Source: an uncultured Lachnospiraceae bacterium (GTDB lineage Bacteria; Bacillota; Clostridia; Lachnospirales; Lachnospiraceae). From it: 64,000 nt of DNA. Each line of letters opens with the position of its first letter. Position 1 is the first letter of the stretch. Location of the stretch: contig CAJTLB010000002.1 in assembly GCA_910577045.1 (NCBI GenBank), positions 193,229 through 257,228 of the forward strand. Direction: 5' to 3'. Of the stretch, positions 1 to 8,596 are shown piece by piece. Under the pieces are notes generated by a model. The model saw nothing but the letters and a program-made list of their open reading frames with translations. It was not told where the DNA came from and searched no databases. The translations under genes and the position numbers were made by a program.

Positions 1-16
1 AACTCCACTGATAGAG

Positions 17-1060
17 CTAAAAGATTCTTTGCAGCTTCATGATTTCTTCACTTTTTGTCTTATCTAGCACATGGGTATATAAGTCTAATGTTATTGTAAT
101 ACTGCTATGCCCTAATATTTCTTGTACTACCTTGGGTGGTATCCCGTTCTCTAATGCCCTTGTTGCAAAAGTATGGCGAAGGGCATGCGGAGAAACATGT
201 TCAAACACGTCTAAGCTTTTACGCTTATTTTTTAACTTCTCTTTTCGATCCTGGTTAATCCGTTCTACAATGGCATCCATATCATATGCTATAGTACGTT
301 TCCTCATTGGCTCATATAGTCCGCCTGGATGTAAAAATACTAAATCCTGCCATATTTGTTTTACAGTATACTTCCCTATTATTGTCCCTATCTGAGAACG
401 TTTTCTTCTTTTTAACATCTTGCAAACTGTTGGCAATAATGGGATTACCCTCCTACTTGTTAAAGATTTTGGGCTGTCAATAAAAAACCCTGTTTCTTTA
501 AAACACTTTAATGTGCCATTTACTGTTAAAAACTGATGGCTAAAATCTATATCAGACCATCTTAACGCACAGATTTCGCCTATGCGCATTCCTGTTGCAA
601 GTGCAATCAAATACACATCTTCATAAGGGCTCCCTTTTGCATATTCTAAAAATAAATTTTGTTCTTCTTGTGATAAAACCCTTCTTTCCCGCTTTTTAGG
701 CTGCCGTGGGAATTCTACAAATTGTACTGGATTTTTTTCTAAAATATCATTCTTTATTAGCTGCCGGAACATACCAGAAAGCACTCCTTTTGATACATAC
801 AAAGTACTAACCGCATAACCTTGTGCAATTAGGAAATTAAACAATTTCTGGATATGTTCCCCTTTAATTTCCATTACATCCATACTTCCTAAATATGGCT
901 TTACATAATTTCTATAATTTCGCTTATAATTTTCTATTGTGCCCTTTTTTACCGTAAGCAGTTTATAATTTACAAGCCAGTCCTCAAACCACGCGTCTAA
1001 TGTTAATGGTCCATCTCCTTTCTGTAATAATCCCTTCCACACATCATTTTTGTTCTCCAT
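17..1060 (-). CDS. Tyrosine-type site-specific recombinase (integrase)
   Basis: This is a full-length phage-type integrase of 347 residues. An N-terminal SAM-like core-binding domain (about 20-115) precedes a catalytic domain that shows the whole active-site set: R159 in 'TGMRIGEICALRW', a candidate beta-hairpin lysine K198, H292-x-x-R295 in 'HALRHTF', H318 in 'LGHSS' and the nucleophile Y328 in 'DLYTHV'. The start was placed at 'MENKND' because GGAAAGGAAAAT precedes it; an in-frame start 11 codons upstream has no better ribosome site. The gene ends 17 bases from the window edge and no other mobile-element gene is visible, so any element would lie to the left. It diverges from a secreted choline-binding-repeat protein. 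It could instead be a stand-alone recombinase that inverts a nearby segment; no inverted repeats were found here to support that. Confidence 0.93.
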   Translation of the reverse strand: MENKNDVWKGLLQKGDGPLTLDAWFEDWLVNYKLLTVKKGTIENYKRNYRNYVKPYLGSMDVMEIKGEHIQKLFNFLIAQGYAVSTLYVSKGVLSGMFRQLIKNDILEKNPVQFVEFPRQPKKRERRVLSQEEQNLFLEYAKGSPYEDVYLIALATGMRIGEICALRWSDIDFSHQFLTVNGTLKCFKETGFFIDSPKSLTSRRVIPLLPTVCKMLKRRKRSQIGTIIGKYTVKQIWQDLVFLHPGGLYEPMRKRTIAYDMDAIVERINQDRKEKLKNKRKSLDVFEHVSPHALRHTFATRALENGIPPKVVQEILGHSSITITLDLYTHVLDKTKSEEIMKLQRIF

Positions 1061-1138
1061 ATTTTCCTTTCCTTTCTTTGCAGCTCTATACATAAAGCTT
1101 TATCCCACAGTTACAATCCTATTTTACTTTTTCTTAAG

Positions 1139-1167
1139 TTGTTTTTTCAATTACTGGATGGTATGAT
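1139..1167 (+). promoter_or_regulatory. Promoter of the 1196 choline-binding-repeat gene
   Basis: TTGTTT at 1139-1144, a 17-base spacer and TATGAT at 1162-1167 form a plausible vegetative promoter that points into the gene starting at 1196. The transcript leader would be about 20 bases and holds the ribosome site GGAGG. Confidence 0.6.
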
Positions 1168-1195
1168 ATAGGAAATGAATATTGGAGGTGTAGGA

Positions 1196-2122
1196 ATGAA
1201 GAAATTATTAACAGGCATCCTCTCTTTTTTGCTTGTACTCTGTATTACAGTCCCTAGCTATGCAGATGAAGATAATGCAAAATACATACGTCTTGAGGTG
1301 GATGTCCCAGAAGATGAAACAGAATGGGATACTGGAACTGATATTTGGGATTTAATCGCGAAAGGGAAATTAAACCTAACTATTACTGCATATTTTAAAG
1401 ACAAAAATGGAGAATATTCATTAAATATTCATCCATCGCAATGTGATATTTATCCAGATACCATATTAGCAGAAAAAAACAGCTATTCTATCTATTATAA
1501 AGATAGGGACAGCGGCACACGCAAACATGCTACATTCCGTTTAACAGGGACAGGCAGGGCAAGCGAAGTTTTAAAACAAAATATCTATAATGGAAAATGG
1601 TATATGCAGGCTTCTGATGGTACCTACTATATGAATACCTGGAAATGGGTTGATGGAAGTTGGTATTACTTTGATGAAAATGGATATTTATTAAATGGCT
1701 GGCAGCAAATAGGTGGAAAAATGTATTACCTAGATCGGAATAATTACCGGTTACAGATGGGCTGGTATATAGAAAACGGTGTTTCCTATTATCTTGATCC
1801 AGCAGACCATGGGGCTATGTGCACAGGCTGGGCAAAAATTAATGACATTTGGTATCGGTTTAAAGAAAATGGCACATTTGCCTCCGGCTGGGTCCAAGAT
1901 AATAACCAATGGTATTATATTAACCCAGATGGCACTATGTACGCTGGATGGCTTCAAGATAAATATATTTGGTACTATTTAACGCCAGAAACAGGGGCTG
2001 CTGCTACCGGCTGGAAAGAAATAGGCGGAAAATGGTATTACTTTGCTTCTAACGGGGCTATGTTAGTCAATACAGTGATTGATGGTTATTATGTAGACAG
2101 TTCTGGCATGTGGATACCATAA
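1196..2122 (+). CDS. Secreted protein with C-terminal choline/cell-wall-binding repeats
   Basis: The protein has 308 residues. A signal peptide (1-24, ending 'VPSYA') leads to a domain I do not recognise (about 25-130). At least seven aromatic/glycine repeats of about 20 residues follow (about 133-308), of the type 'GSWYYFDENGYLLNGW', as in the CW_binding_1 choline-binding modules of streptococci and clostridia. Such repeats attach proteins non-covalently to choline-bearing surface polymers. The start at 1196 was chosen over the ATG at 1175 because GGAGG sits 7 bases ahead of it. The N-terminal part may be a ligand or effector domain. The ligand of the repeats is inferred to be choline from the licCA and licD genes in the same window; a sugar ligand remains possible. 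Confidence 0.88.
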   Translation: MKKLLTGILSFLLVLCITVPSYADEDNAKYIRLEVDVPEDETEWDTGTDIWDLIAKGKLNLTITAYFKDKNGEYSLNIHPSQCDIYPDTILAEKNSYSIYYKDRDSGTRKHATFRLTGTGRASEVLKQNIYNGKWYMQASDGTYYMNTWKWVDGSWYYFDENGYLLNGWQQIGGKMYYLDRNNYRLQMGWYIENGVSYYLDPADHGAMCTGWAKINDIWYRFKENGTFASGWVQDNNQWYYINPDGTMYAGWLQDKYIWYYLTPETGAAATGWKEIGGKWYYFASNGAMLVNTVIDGYYVDSSGMWIP

Positions 2123-2149
2123 ACAACTTTATAAAAAAACAAAAAATAT

Positions 2150-2197
2150 CCCCCTTATAGATTCCTGTATTACACAGAAACCCATAAGGGGGTTTTT
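2150..2197. terminator. Bidirectional terminator between convergent genes
   Basis: CCCCCTTAT (2150-2158) pairs with ATAAGGGGG (2184-2192) and is followed by a T run on the plus strand; A-rich sequence on the other side gives a T run for the minus strand. It separates the convergent genes ending at 2122 and 2209. Confidence 0.85.
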
Positions 2198-2208
2198 ATA
2201 AATCTATT

Positions 2209-3399
2209 TTACCTAGAACTTACCCATGCGCCAGAACCATCTACATAAGAATTACCTACCCATGTATTGGTAAGCATAGCCCCGCCATGGTCCATAAAAT
2301 ACCATTTCCCGCCAGTATATACCCAGCCTGTCTGCATTACTCCATCTGTATTTAAGAAAAACCATGTATAACTTCTTTTTACCCAACCAGTCAGCATCTT
2401 TCCATCTGAATCTAAGAAATACCACTGCCCATCTAAAGCTAACCAGTCTGTAAGCATAACGCCTTCTTTATCCATATAATACCAGTTTCCACCTGTATAT
2501 ACCCAGCCTGTCAACATTTTCCCATCATTGTCAAAGAAGTACCAGTTTCTTCCAATATAAACCCAACCTGTCTGCATAACCCCAGTATCATCAAAATAAT
2601 AAGTATCCCCATCTATAATCGTCTTTACACGGGTCAACATATAACCATATTCATCCATGTAATACCATTTTCCGCCGCTTCTTATCCAATCGCCTGTTAA
2701 GTAAGTAGAATCATCATACTGGAAACGCCATAACTCACCATCACGTACCCAATTTCCTTTTGTCCCGCTGCTTGGCACCCTAACTGTACAACTCTTTCTA
2801 ACACCATTTTCTGAATAAGTAATGGTAAGGTCATTATTTCCAGAAGTAATGGTATGTGCCATTAAAATCCATCCTTCATCTAATGTTACTGTTATACGCC
2901 CTGTACTTCCACTACTACCATTTCCACGATATACTCTATATGTTGCTTTAACAGTAAAGTCTCGTCTGCTAGCCATGCCTCCTACTGCCACTGGATCACC
3001 ATCATATGTAGCACTAATAGAGAGCAATGTTCTTTCTTCTGGAAGTTCTTCTTCATCTTGATCTACTGATAGTGGAACCTTTACCCACTTACTTCCATAT
3101 GTTATTCTTGCCTCATCTTCTTCATACTCCATTGTTGTAGATTTAGACCTTACTAATATCATATCAAACTCTCTAGTTCCCAAAATATCATAACTTCCAT
3201 CATCATAATTAACTTTTACACGAAAATCTTCTTTTCTAATCTCATCTCCTAATTCTATTTCTACGCCCTCATATAATTCTGCCTCTAAGTTTTCTATTCT
3301 TTTTGTCGCAGCATACAAGGTATCTTTCGCGCACATTGACACTAACATCCCAAAAACTAATAAACATGCCAGTATCCCTTTCTTTAAGTATTTTTCCAT
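2209..3399 (-). CDS. Secreted Ig-like protein with choline/cell-wall-binding repeats
   Basis: The protein has 396 residues. A signal peptide covers about 1-31. Two beta-rich segments look like bacterial Ig-like folds: about 35-115, around 'FRVKVNYDDGSYDI', and about 125-215, ending 'LTITYSENGVRKS'. From about 220 to the end there are eight or so repeats such as 'GKWYYMDEYGYMLT' and 'GNWYYMDKEGVMLTDW'. The ATG at 3399 is preferred over an upstream GTG at 3405, because AGGAGG is 7 bases before the ATG but only 1 before the GTG. The Ig-like folds probably act as spacers or adhesion modules on the cell surface. The gene diverges from the licC-licA fusion and converges on the other repeat protein at 1196-2122. 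Confidence 0.88.
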   Translation of the reverse strand: MEKYLKKGILACLLVFGMLVSMCAKDTLYAATKRIENLEAELYEGVEIELGDEIRKEDFRVKVNYDDGSYDILGTREFDMILVRSKSTTMEYEEDEARITYGSKWVKVPLSVDQDEEELPEERTLLSISATYDGDPVAVGGMASRRDFTVKATYRVYRGNGSSGSTGRITVTLDEGWILMAHTITSGNNDLTITYSENGVRKSCTVRVPSSGTKGNWVRDGELWRFQYDDSTYLTGDWIRSGGKWYYMDEYGYMLTRVKTIIDGDTYYFDDTGVMQTGWVYIGRNWYFFDNDGKMLTGWVYTGGNWYYMDKEGVMLTDWLALDGQWYFLDSDGKMLTGWVKRSYTWFFLNTDGVMQTGWVYTGGKWYFMDHGGAMLTNTWVGNSYVDGSGAWVSSR

Positions 3400-3519
3400 A
3401 CTCACTCCTCCTATTCCTAATCACTTTATGTAAAGTTTTTATTTTTTCTATTTTATTCAGTTTATCACAAACTCTATAAAAACATCAATAGCTTTCCTCT
3501 TTCTTTTTCCTTAAATTTC

Positions 3520-3548
3520 TTGACTTTAGGAAAAAAGACAGATATAAT
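3520..3548 (+). promoter_or_regulatory. Promoter of the HTH-LicC-LicA gene
   Basis: TTGACT (3520-3525), exactly 17 bases, then a perfect TATAAT (3543-3548). The start point should fall near 3555, giving a leader of about 57 bases. The last two bases of the -10 element are also the first two of an operator half-site. Confidence 0.85.
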
Positions 3549-3584
3549 GTTCAATATAATTATTTTTTTTATTTTAATGAACAT
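3547..3584 (+). promoter_or_regulatory. Split operator ATGTTCA-N24-TGAACAT at the licCA promoter
   Basis: ATGTTCA at 3547-3553 and its exact inverse TGAACAT at 3578-3584 lie 31 bases apart, about three helical turns, with the first half overlapping the -10 element. The same pair with the same spacing occurs twice before the BCCT transporter gene. Binding here would block RNA polymerase, so repression is the natural reading; the binding protein is not proven. Confidence 0.75.
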
Positions 3585-3611
3585 GTAAATATCTGATACA
3601 GGAGGTTATAT

Positions 3612-5381
3612 ATGAATATTATTCCTCGGCTACTCCGGGAAATAAAGGATTCCCAAGCACTAACCCAACGTGAGCTTGCTATAAAATTAAATATTTCTTT
3701 AGGAAGCACTAATAAATATATCCATGAACTGGAAGAAAAACACTATCTTACTGTAATGGGGAACAGTTACCAGCTTACCAAAGAAGGATCTGCTTTCCTA
3801 GAAACATTCCATGTAGACAATGCTGTTATTATTGCTGCTGGATTTGGCAGCCGTTTTGTCCCTCTTACTTACGAAACCCCAAAAGGGCTTTTAGAAGTAT
3901 TTGGGGAACGGATGATAGAACGCCAAATCAAACAATTACATGATGTTGGTATTTTTGATATTACTATTATGGTAGGATATTTAAAAGAAAAATTTGATTA
4001 TCTTATTGATAAATATGATGTTACATTAATCTATAACCCAGAATATGCCACCAAAAATACATTAGCTACCCTTTGGTATGCTAGGCATCTTTTAAAAAAT
4101 ACCTATATCCTATCTTCAGACAATTGGATACGGGAAAATATTTTCCATGCTTATGAACCTTGTGCCTGGTACAGCGGCGTTTATATGAAAGGGGCTACTT
4201 CGGAATGGTGTTTATCTACAGATAAAAAAGGACGTATTACTGACGTAGTAATAGGAGGTTCTGATTCTTATGTTATGTATGGGCCTGTTTATTTTGACCA
4301 CGACTTTTCGAAACGTTTTATTCCATTCTTAGAAAAATACTACAATAGCCCTGGCACAGAAAACCTCTATTGGGAAAATGTCTATATGGACAATTTAAAA
4401 ATGCTGCCTATGTATATTTACCCGCAGCCAGACAGTATTGTATATGAATTTGAAAACCTAGAAGAACTCCGCCTGTTTGATACCCGTTATCAAAATAACT
4501 CAGATAATGAAGTATTAGAACAAATCTCCCAAATATTTTCTGTCCCAGAAAGTGAAATCGTCAATATCAAATGCCTAAAGGCAGGTATGACAAATAAATC
4601 CTTTTTATTTTCTATTGGGGAAGATTCTTATATTTTCCGTATTCCAGGGCCTGGCAGCGAAGTTTTAATTAACCGCCAGCAGGAAAAAACCGTTTATGAT
4701 ACGATTGCCCCATTACACCTTTCCGATGAAATTATTTATTTTAATGGAGAATCTGGTTATAAAATATCCCGTTTTTATAAAAATTCTAGGAATTGTGACG
4801 CTAGTAACTGGGAAGATGTAGGTGCCTGTATGAAAACCTTACGGAACTTCCATCAAAGCAATTTGTCTGTTACACATGAATTCTCCCTTCGGGAGCGTAT
4901 TCATTATTATGAAAGCCTTTGCCTTAATCCCTATTGTATCCGGTTTGAGGATTATAAACAAGTACGTTCTTCTATGAACGAATTATTAGATTTTATAGAT
5001 GGGCTACATCCTCCCAAAACATTGTCCCATTTAGATAGTGTACAAAGCAATTTCTTACTATTGCCTGACCTCTCTATTAAATTAATTGATTGGGAATATG
5101 CTGGCATGTGTGATTGCCTAGTTGATATTGCCATGTTTGCTATTTATTCTTATTACAATGAAGGGCAAATACAAAAGCTCATGGAACTTTACTTTGAACG
5201 TCCTGCTTATCCCAAGGAAAAACTCCGTGTTTATTCTTATGTAGCCCTTGGCGGCTTCCTTTGGGCACTCTGGACAGAATATAAAAGCTTTTGTGGAGAA
5301 GAATTTGGTGATTATAGCATGAAAATGTATCGTTATGCCAAAGACTATTATAAGAAAGTAAAACAACTTTCTATTTCTTAA
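3612..5381 (+). CDS. HTH - phosphocholine cytidylyltransferase (LicC) - choline kinase (LicA) fusion
   Basis: This 589-residue protein has three parts. Residues 1-65 form a winged helix-turn-helix of MarR-like type ('LTQRELAIKLNISLGSTNKY'). Residues 69-290 are a nucleotidyltransferase of the LicC family, with the NTP-binding signature 'AAGFGSRF' (75-82), the lysine of 'TPKG' (K91) and 'LSSD' around D170. Residues 300-585 are a choline/ethanolamine kinase (LicA) with H473-L-D475 to N480 and 'IDWEYAG' (D493, E495). Together the enzymes would turn choline into phosphocholine and then CDP-choline, the donor for LicD. In pneumococcus and Haemophilus licA and licC are separate genes. The DNA-binding domain suggests regulation by the enzyme itself. 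The ribosome site is AGGAGG. Ethanolamine or another amino-alcohol is an alternative substrate. Confidence 0.9.
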   Translation: MNIIPRLLREIKDSQALTQRELAIKLNISLGSTNKYIHELEEKHYLTVMGNSYQLTKEGSAFLETFHVDNAVIIAAGFGSRFVPLTYETPKGLLEVFGERMIERQIKQLHDVGIFDITIMVGYLKEKFDYLIDKYDVTLIYNPEYATKNTLATLWYARHLLKNTYILSSDNWIRENIFHAYEPCAWYSGVYMKGATSEWCLSTDKKGRITDVVIGGSDSYVMYGPVYFDHDFSKRFIPFLEKYYNSPGTENLYWENVYMDNLKMLPMYIYPQPDSIVYEFENLEELRLFDTRYQNNSDNEVLEQISQIFSVPESEIVNIKCLKAGMTNKSFLFSIGEDSYIFRIPGPGSEVLINRQQEKTVYDTIAPLHLSDEIIYFNGESGYKISRFYKNSRNCDASNWEDVGACMKTLRNFHQSNLSVTHEFSLRERIHYYESLCLNPYCIRFEDYKQVRSSMNELLDFIDGLHPPKTLSHLDSVQSNFLLLPDLSIKLIDWEYAGMCDCLVDIAMFAIYSYYNEGQIQKLMELYFERPAYPKEKLRVYSYVALGGFLWALWTEYKSFCGEEFGDYSMKMYRYAKDYYKKVKQLSIS

Positions 5382-5385
5382 AAAT

Positions 5386-5419
5386 AGGGGTGTTATACAG
5401 CTCTGTGTATGGCACCTCT
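5386..5419 (+). terminator. Probable terminator after licCA
   Basis: A hairpin with arms around GGTGTTATACA and TGTGTATGGCACC follows the stop codon directly and leads into a pyrimidine-rich stretch. The T run is weak, so termination may be partial. Confidence 0.5.
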
Positions 5420-5446
5420 ATCTTTCGTTTCTTTTATACAAGCTTC

Positions 5447-5475
5447 TTGCATTTTACAACTATCTATGTTATAGT
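5447..5475 (+). promoter_or_regulatory. Promoter of the riboswitch-queT unit
   Basis: TTGCAT (5447-5452), 17 bases, TATAGT (5470-5475). The leader would be about 90 bases and carries the riboswitch at its 3' end. Confidence 0.65.
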
Positions 5476-5523
5476 AACCAAGGCTGGATTTCTTTTATTG
5501 TAAAAATTTCAGACTATTTATAC

Positions 5524-5566
5524 CGAGTGTTCGAGACCTTCCACTCGTAAAACAAAACTAAAGGAG
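5524..5566 (+). promoter_or_regulatory. preQ1-I type riboswitch
   Basis: A stem CGAGTG (5524-5529) / CACTCG (5542-5547) encloses a 12-base loop. It is followed by the A-rich tail TAAAACAAAACTAA, typical of class I preQ1 aptamers, which runs into the ribosome site AAGGAG. The loop bases CCTT (5537-5540) can pair with AAGG (5561-5564) of the ribosome site to form the expected pseudoknot, so ligand binding should shut off translation. The next gene is a queuosine-precursor transporter, which fits. Read by eye; a covariance-model search would settle it. Confidence 0.75.
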
Positions 5567-5572
5567 AATAAA

Positions 5573-6082
5573 ATGAAAACGAAAAAACTACTATTTATCA
5601 CTTATGCTGCTATTATTGCAGCTATCTATGTCGTTCTGACATTTATTACCCAGTATTTTGGCTTAGCTTCTGGCACAATCCAAGTCCGCCTTTCTGAATT
5701 ATTAGTTATCTTACCATTTTTTACGCCTGCTGCTATTCCAGGCTTATGGCTTGGCTGCCTGCTTGCTAACTTTTTAACTGGCTGTATTCTTTATGATGTT
5801 ATTTTTGGCAGCCTAGCTACCCTTTTGGGGGCAATTGGCACTTATTTGCTTCGAAAACATAAATATCTTTGTACACTCCCCCCAGTAATTGCCAATATGG
5901 TTATTGTTCCACTTGTACTTCGTTATGCCTATGGTTTTATCTTTGAATATGCTGGAAAAGATTTTTCTATCCCATTTTATATGCTAACGGTTGGTATAGG
6001 TGAAATTATTTGCTGTTGTGTGCTTGGAAGTATCCTTTTAAAATTCCTATCCCCATACCGGAATATTATTTTTAAAACATGA
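5573..6082 (+). CDS. queT: QueT family queuosine-precursor transporter
   Basis: This is a small integral membrane protein of 169 residues with five to six predicted membrane segments. It matches the QueT family by length and by features such as 'GTIQVRLSELL' and 'PFFTPAAIPGLWLGCLLAN'. QueT proteins are thought to be substrate-binding (S) components of energy-coupling-factor importers that bring in preQ1 or a related precursor for the tRNA base queuosine. No ECF ATPase or T component lies nearby, so it would share a general module encoded elsewhere. Control by the preQ1-like riboswitch directly upstream strongly supports the substrate. It has its own promoter and is not part of the choline genes on either side. 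Confidence 0.9.
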   Translation: MKTKKLLFITYAAIIAAIYVVLTFITQYFGLASGTIQVRLSELLVILPFFTPAAIPGLWLGCLLANFLTGCILYDVIFGSLATLLGAIGTYLLRKHKYLCTLPPVIANMVIVPLVLRYAYGFIFEYAGKDFSIPFYMLTVGIGEIICCCVLGSILLKFLSPYRNIIFKT

Positions 6083-6122
6083 TTTTTTCCTTTCAACCTA
6101 CCTTAGCATAAATACCTTGTAT

Positions 6123-6142
6123 TAAGAAAATTGTAAATATTC
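6123..6142 (+). promoter_or_regulatory. Direct-repeat box upstream of the lysozyme promoter
   Basis: TAAGAAAATTG then TAAATATTC (6123-6142) forms an imperfect 11-bp direct repeat. It ends 16 bases before a candidate -35 (TGTACA, 6159-6164), with TATACT at 6183-6188. Two other choline-binding-protein promoters have a closer version at the same distance. An 11-bp period is usual for OmpR/PhoB-type response regulators. Confidence 0.45.
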
Positions 6143-6265
6143 TTCCATGAATTTCTCCTGTACATAGCCCACTTCGATCATGTATACTAAAAGAAGCACT
6201 AGGGGCTCCCCTTCGTGTATAAGAAATCACAATGTTAAAGCTAAAAAGGTACAAAGGAGTGTTTC

Positions 6266-8458
6266 ATGAAAAAACTATTACATGTTGCGGCAATTACTGG
6301 AACTCTATTAGTAATGTCTTCTATGCCCGCTTATGCACAGACAGGCTGGGTAAATACAAACGGCAATTATTACTATTATGATTCCAACGGTGATATGTGC
6401 AAAGGATGGACACAGATTAATGAGACTATGTACTATTTCGGGCCTAATTATGGTGCGATGCAGACAGGGCTCTTAACAATTGACAACCATCTATATTACT
6501 TTAATCCTGATGGTGCCATGACCAAAGGCACAGCCACCTTACCAGATGGCCGTAGTTACACATTTAATGAAAATGGTATGTTGACTGCTTCTCCTGGCTG
6601 GCAGCTTGTCAATAACCGCTATTATTATTTTGATTCTAGTAATTCTGTTGTTACTGGCTGGAAAAAGGTAGATGGATATTATGTAAACTCTGATGGAGAA
6701 CGTATGGATGGCGTCCTATCCAGAGGAATTGATGTATCACGCTACCAAAATGAAATTAACTGGAACGCTGTTGCACAAGATGACGTGGCTTTTGCCATTA
6801 TCCGTGTAGGAAGCGTGAAATATGGAGTGGACGCTAGATACCATGAAAATATGCGTGCTGCTAATGCAAATGGCATTAAAACAGGGATTTATTTATATTC
6901 TTATGCTACAACCCCAGAAGAAGCCCGTGCAGAAGCAGAATTTGTCCTGTCAAATATACAGGACTACCAAGTTTCTTTCCCAATAGCATATGATGTGGAG
7001 GATAATGTACATAAATCTCTTTCTCCACAACAGCTTTCAGAACTTATTAATGCTTTTTGTAGTGTTATCCTTGAAAATGGATATTACCCTGTTGTATACT
7101 CCAGTAAATCATGGTTTAACCAACGTATTGATACTTCACAAATTAACCATATTGACAAATGGGTCGCACAATATTATACCGAATGTGAATATCCAAACCC
7201 TAGTATCTGGCAGGCAAGTAGCTCTGGACGGATTAATGGGATTAATGGAAATGTTGATATTGACTTCCAATACAAAGATTACAATTCTACTTTTGTACAA
7301 AATGGCTGGGCAATCCGTGGTGGAAAATGGTTTTATTTCTTAGATCACAGAAAACAAACTGGCTGGGTTAATGACAATGGGACCTATTATTTCTTAGACG
7401 CTAAAGGTGCTATGCAGACTGGCTGGCATAAAGAAGAAAATAGCTGGTTCTATTTAGCATCAAATGGTGCTATGCAAACTGGCTGGGGAGACATTGAATC
7501 CGATCGCTACTTCTTTGACAGCAATGGTATTATGCAAACTGGCTGGACAGAAATTAACGAAAAATTCCACTATTTTGATCCTTCAGGTGCCATGCAGACT
7601 GGTTGGCACCAAGAAAATGAGGATTATTATTATCTAGATGCAGTAGATGGAAGTATGGCTACTAATTGGTTGTTTTTAAATAATATATGGTATTATATGG
7701 GAAGCAACGGTGTTATGAAGACTGGGTTCCAGACTATTGATAATGCTAAATACTATTTAGCACCAAACGGGGCTATGTTGACTGGCTGGAACCACATTAA
7801 TGACAAACGTTATTATTTCCACGACAATGGGCAGATGGCACTTGGTTTTACTACTTTAGGCAAAGATACCTTTTATTTTGATGAATTGGGTGTCCTTACT
7901 ACTGGCTGGAATCAGCTTAATAAAGATTGGTACTATTTTGATGGAAATGGTGTTATGCAAAAAGGTTTTGTAAGTTTTGGCGCTACTACCTTCTATTTTG
8001 ATGAAGTTGGAAAAATGGCTGTTGGCTGGAAATCCATAGATAATAACTGGTATTATTTTGATGAAAATGGTTATAAGAGAACTGGCTGGCTTGAATTAAA
8101 AGATGCTGAAACAAATACGAATTTCTGGTACTATTTAGATGCAAACGGTAAAATGCAGACCGGCTGGCTTGGAAACCAGTACTTAAGCCCAGAAGGAAAA
8201 CTTCTAACTGGCTGGGTACAAGTGGATGGTTCTTGGTATTATCTCAATGAAGAAACTGGAAAAACATTTGGCTGGCTTCAATTAGAAGATATCTGGTACT
8301 ACTTTGATACAGACGGAAAAATGTTAGCAAACCAAACTGCAACGATTGATGGTGTAGACTACCAGTTTGCCCCTGATGGCGCATGGGTCACACAAACTCC
8401 AGAACCAGAAGAAACCCTATCTTTACCTGTTAATGATCAACAAGCTACTATACAATAA
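6266..8458 (+). CDS. GH25 lysozyme (muramidase) flanked by choline-binding repeats
   Basis: This 730-residue secreted enzyme has a signal peptide (1-24, ending 'MPAYA'), about five wall-binding repeats (25-150), a glycosyl hydrolase family 25 domain (about 152-350) and about 17 further repeats (350-715). The GH25 catalytic acids are visible: aspartate in 'RGIDVSRYQ' (about residue 156) and the glutamate of 'AYDVEDN' (about 245). The family cuts the bond between N-acetylmuramic acid and N-acetylglucosamine in peptidoglycan. The design resembles pneumococcal LytC, but with repeats on both sides of the catalytic domain. It likely acts on the cell's own wall in growth or separation, anchored by the repeats. 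AAGGAG precedes the start. Confidence 0.95.
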   Translation: MKKLLHVAAITGTLLVMSSMPAYAQTGWVNTNGNYYYYDSNGDMCKGWTQINETMYYFGPNYGAMQTGLLTIDNHLYYFNPDGAMTKGTATLPDGRSYTFNENGMLTASPGWQLVNNRYYYFDSSNSVVTGWKKVDGYYVNSDGERMDGVLSRGIDVSRYQNEINWNAVAQDDVAFAIIRVGSVKYGVDARYHENMRAANANGIKTGIYLYSYATTPEEARAEAEFVLSNIQDYQVSFPIAYDVEDNVHKSLSPQQLSELINAFCSVILENGYYPVVYSSKSWFNQRIDTSQINHIDKWVAQYYTECEYPNPSIWQASSSGRINGINGNVDIDFQYKDYNSTFVQNGWAIRGGKWFYFLDHRKQTGWVNDNGTYYFLDAKGAMQTGWHKEENSWFYLASNGAMQTGWGDIESDRYFFDSNGIMQTGWTEINEKFHYFDPSGAMQTGWHQENEDYYYLDAVDGSMATNWLFLNNIWYYMGSNGVMKTGFQTIDNAKYYLAPNGAMLTGWNHINDKRYYFHDNGQMALGFTTLGKDTFYFDELGVLTTGWNQLNKDWYYFDGNGVMQKGFVSFGATTFYFDEVGKMAVGWKSIDNNWYYFDENGYKRTGWLELKDAETNTNFWYYLDANGKMQTGWLGNQYLSPEGKLLTGWVQVDGSWYYLNEETGKTFGWLQLEDIWYYFDTDGKMLANQTATIDGVDYQFAPDGAWVTQTPEPEETLSLPVNDQQATIQ

Positions 8459-8486
8459 ATTATAATACTTTGCTATTTTTCAAAAA

Positions 8487-8581
8487 AGCTGTTGCAAAAT
8501 AAAAATTTTTATACAATATAAAGTAAATATTCTTTGTTATCTATACTTTATAGGGTATCAATTTTCTATTTTGTGACAGCT
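8487..8581. repeat. Long intergenic hairpin, copy 1
   Basis: AGCTGTTGCAAAATA (8487-8501) pairs along its whole length, with two wobble pairs, with TATTTTGTGACAGCT (8567-8581). Inside, ATAAAGTA pairs with TACTTTAT and ATAC with GTAT, so nearly all of the 95 bases fold. It lies between convergent genes and probably terminates both. The outer arm shares TGTGACAGCTC with a similar hairpin at 55430-55532, suggesting a dispersed repeat family or a MITE-like remnant. Confidence 0.65.
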
Positions 8582-8596
8582 CTTTTTCTTTTGTTT

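Noticed and set aside
1061..1195. Invertible promoter between the recombinase and the 1196 gene
   Set aside because: No inverted repeats flank the promoter within the intergenic region.
3505..3522. Fourth copy of the direct-repeat box before the 3399 repeat-protein gene
   Set aside because: It sits at the right distance from a weak -35, but the repeat period is 9 rather than 11 and several bases differ, so it was not counted as a copy.
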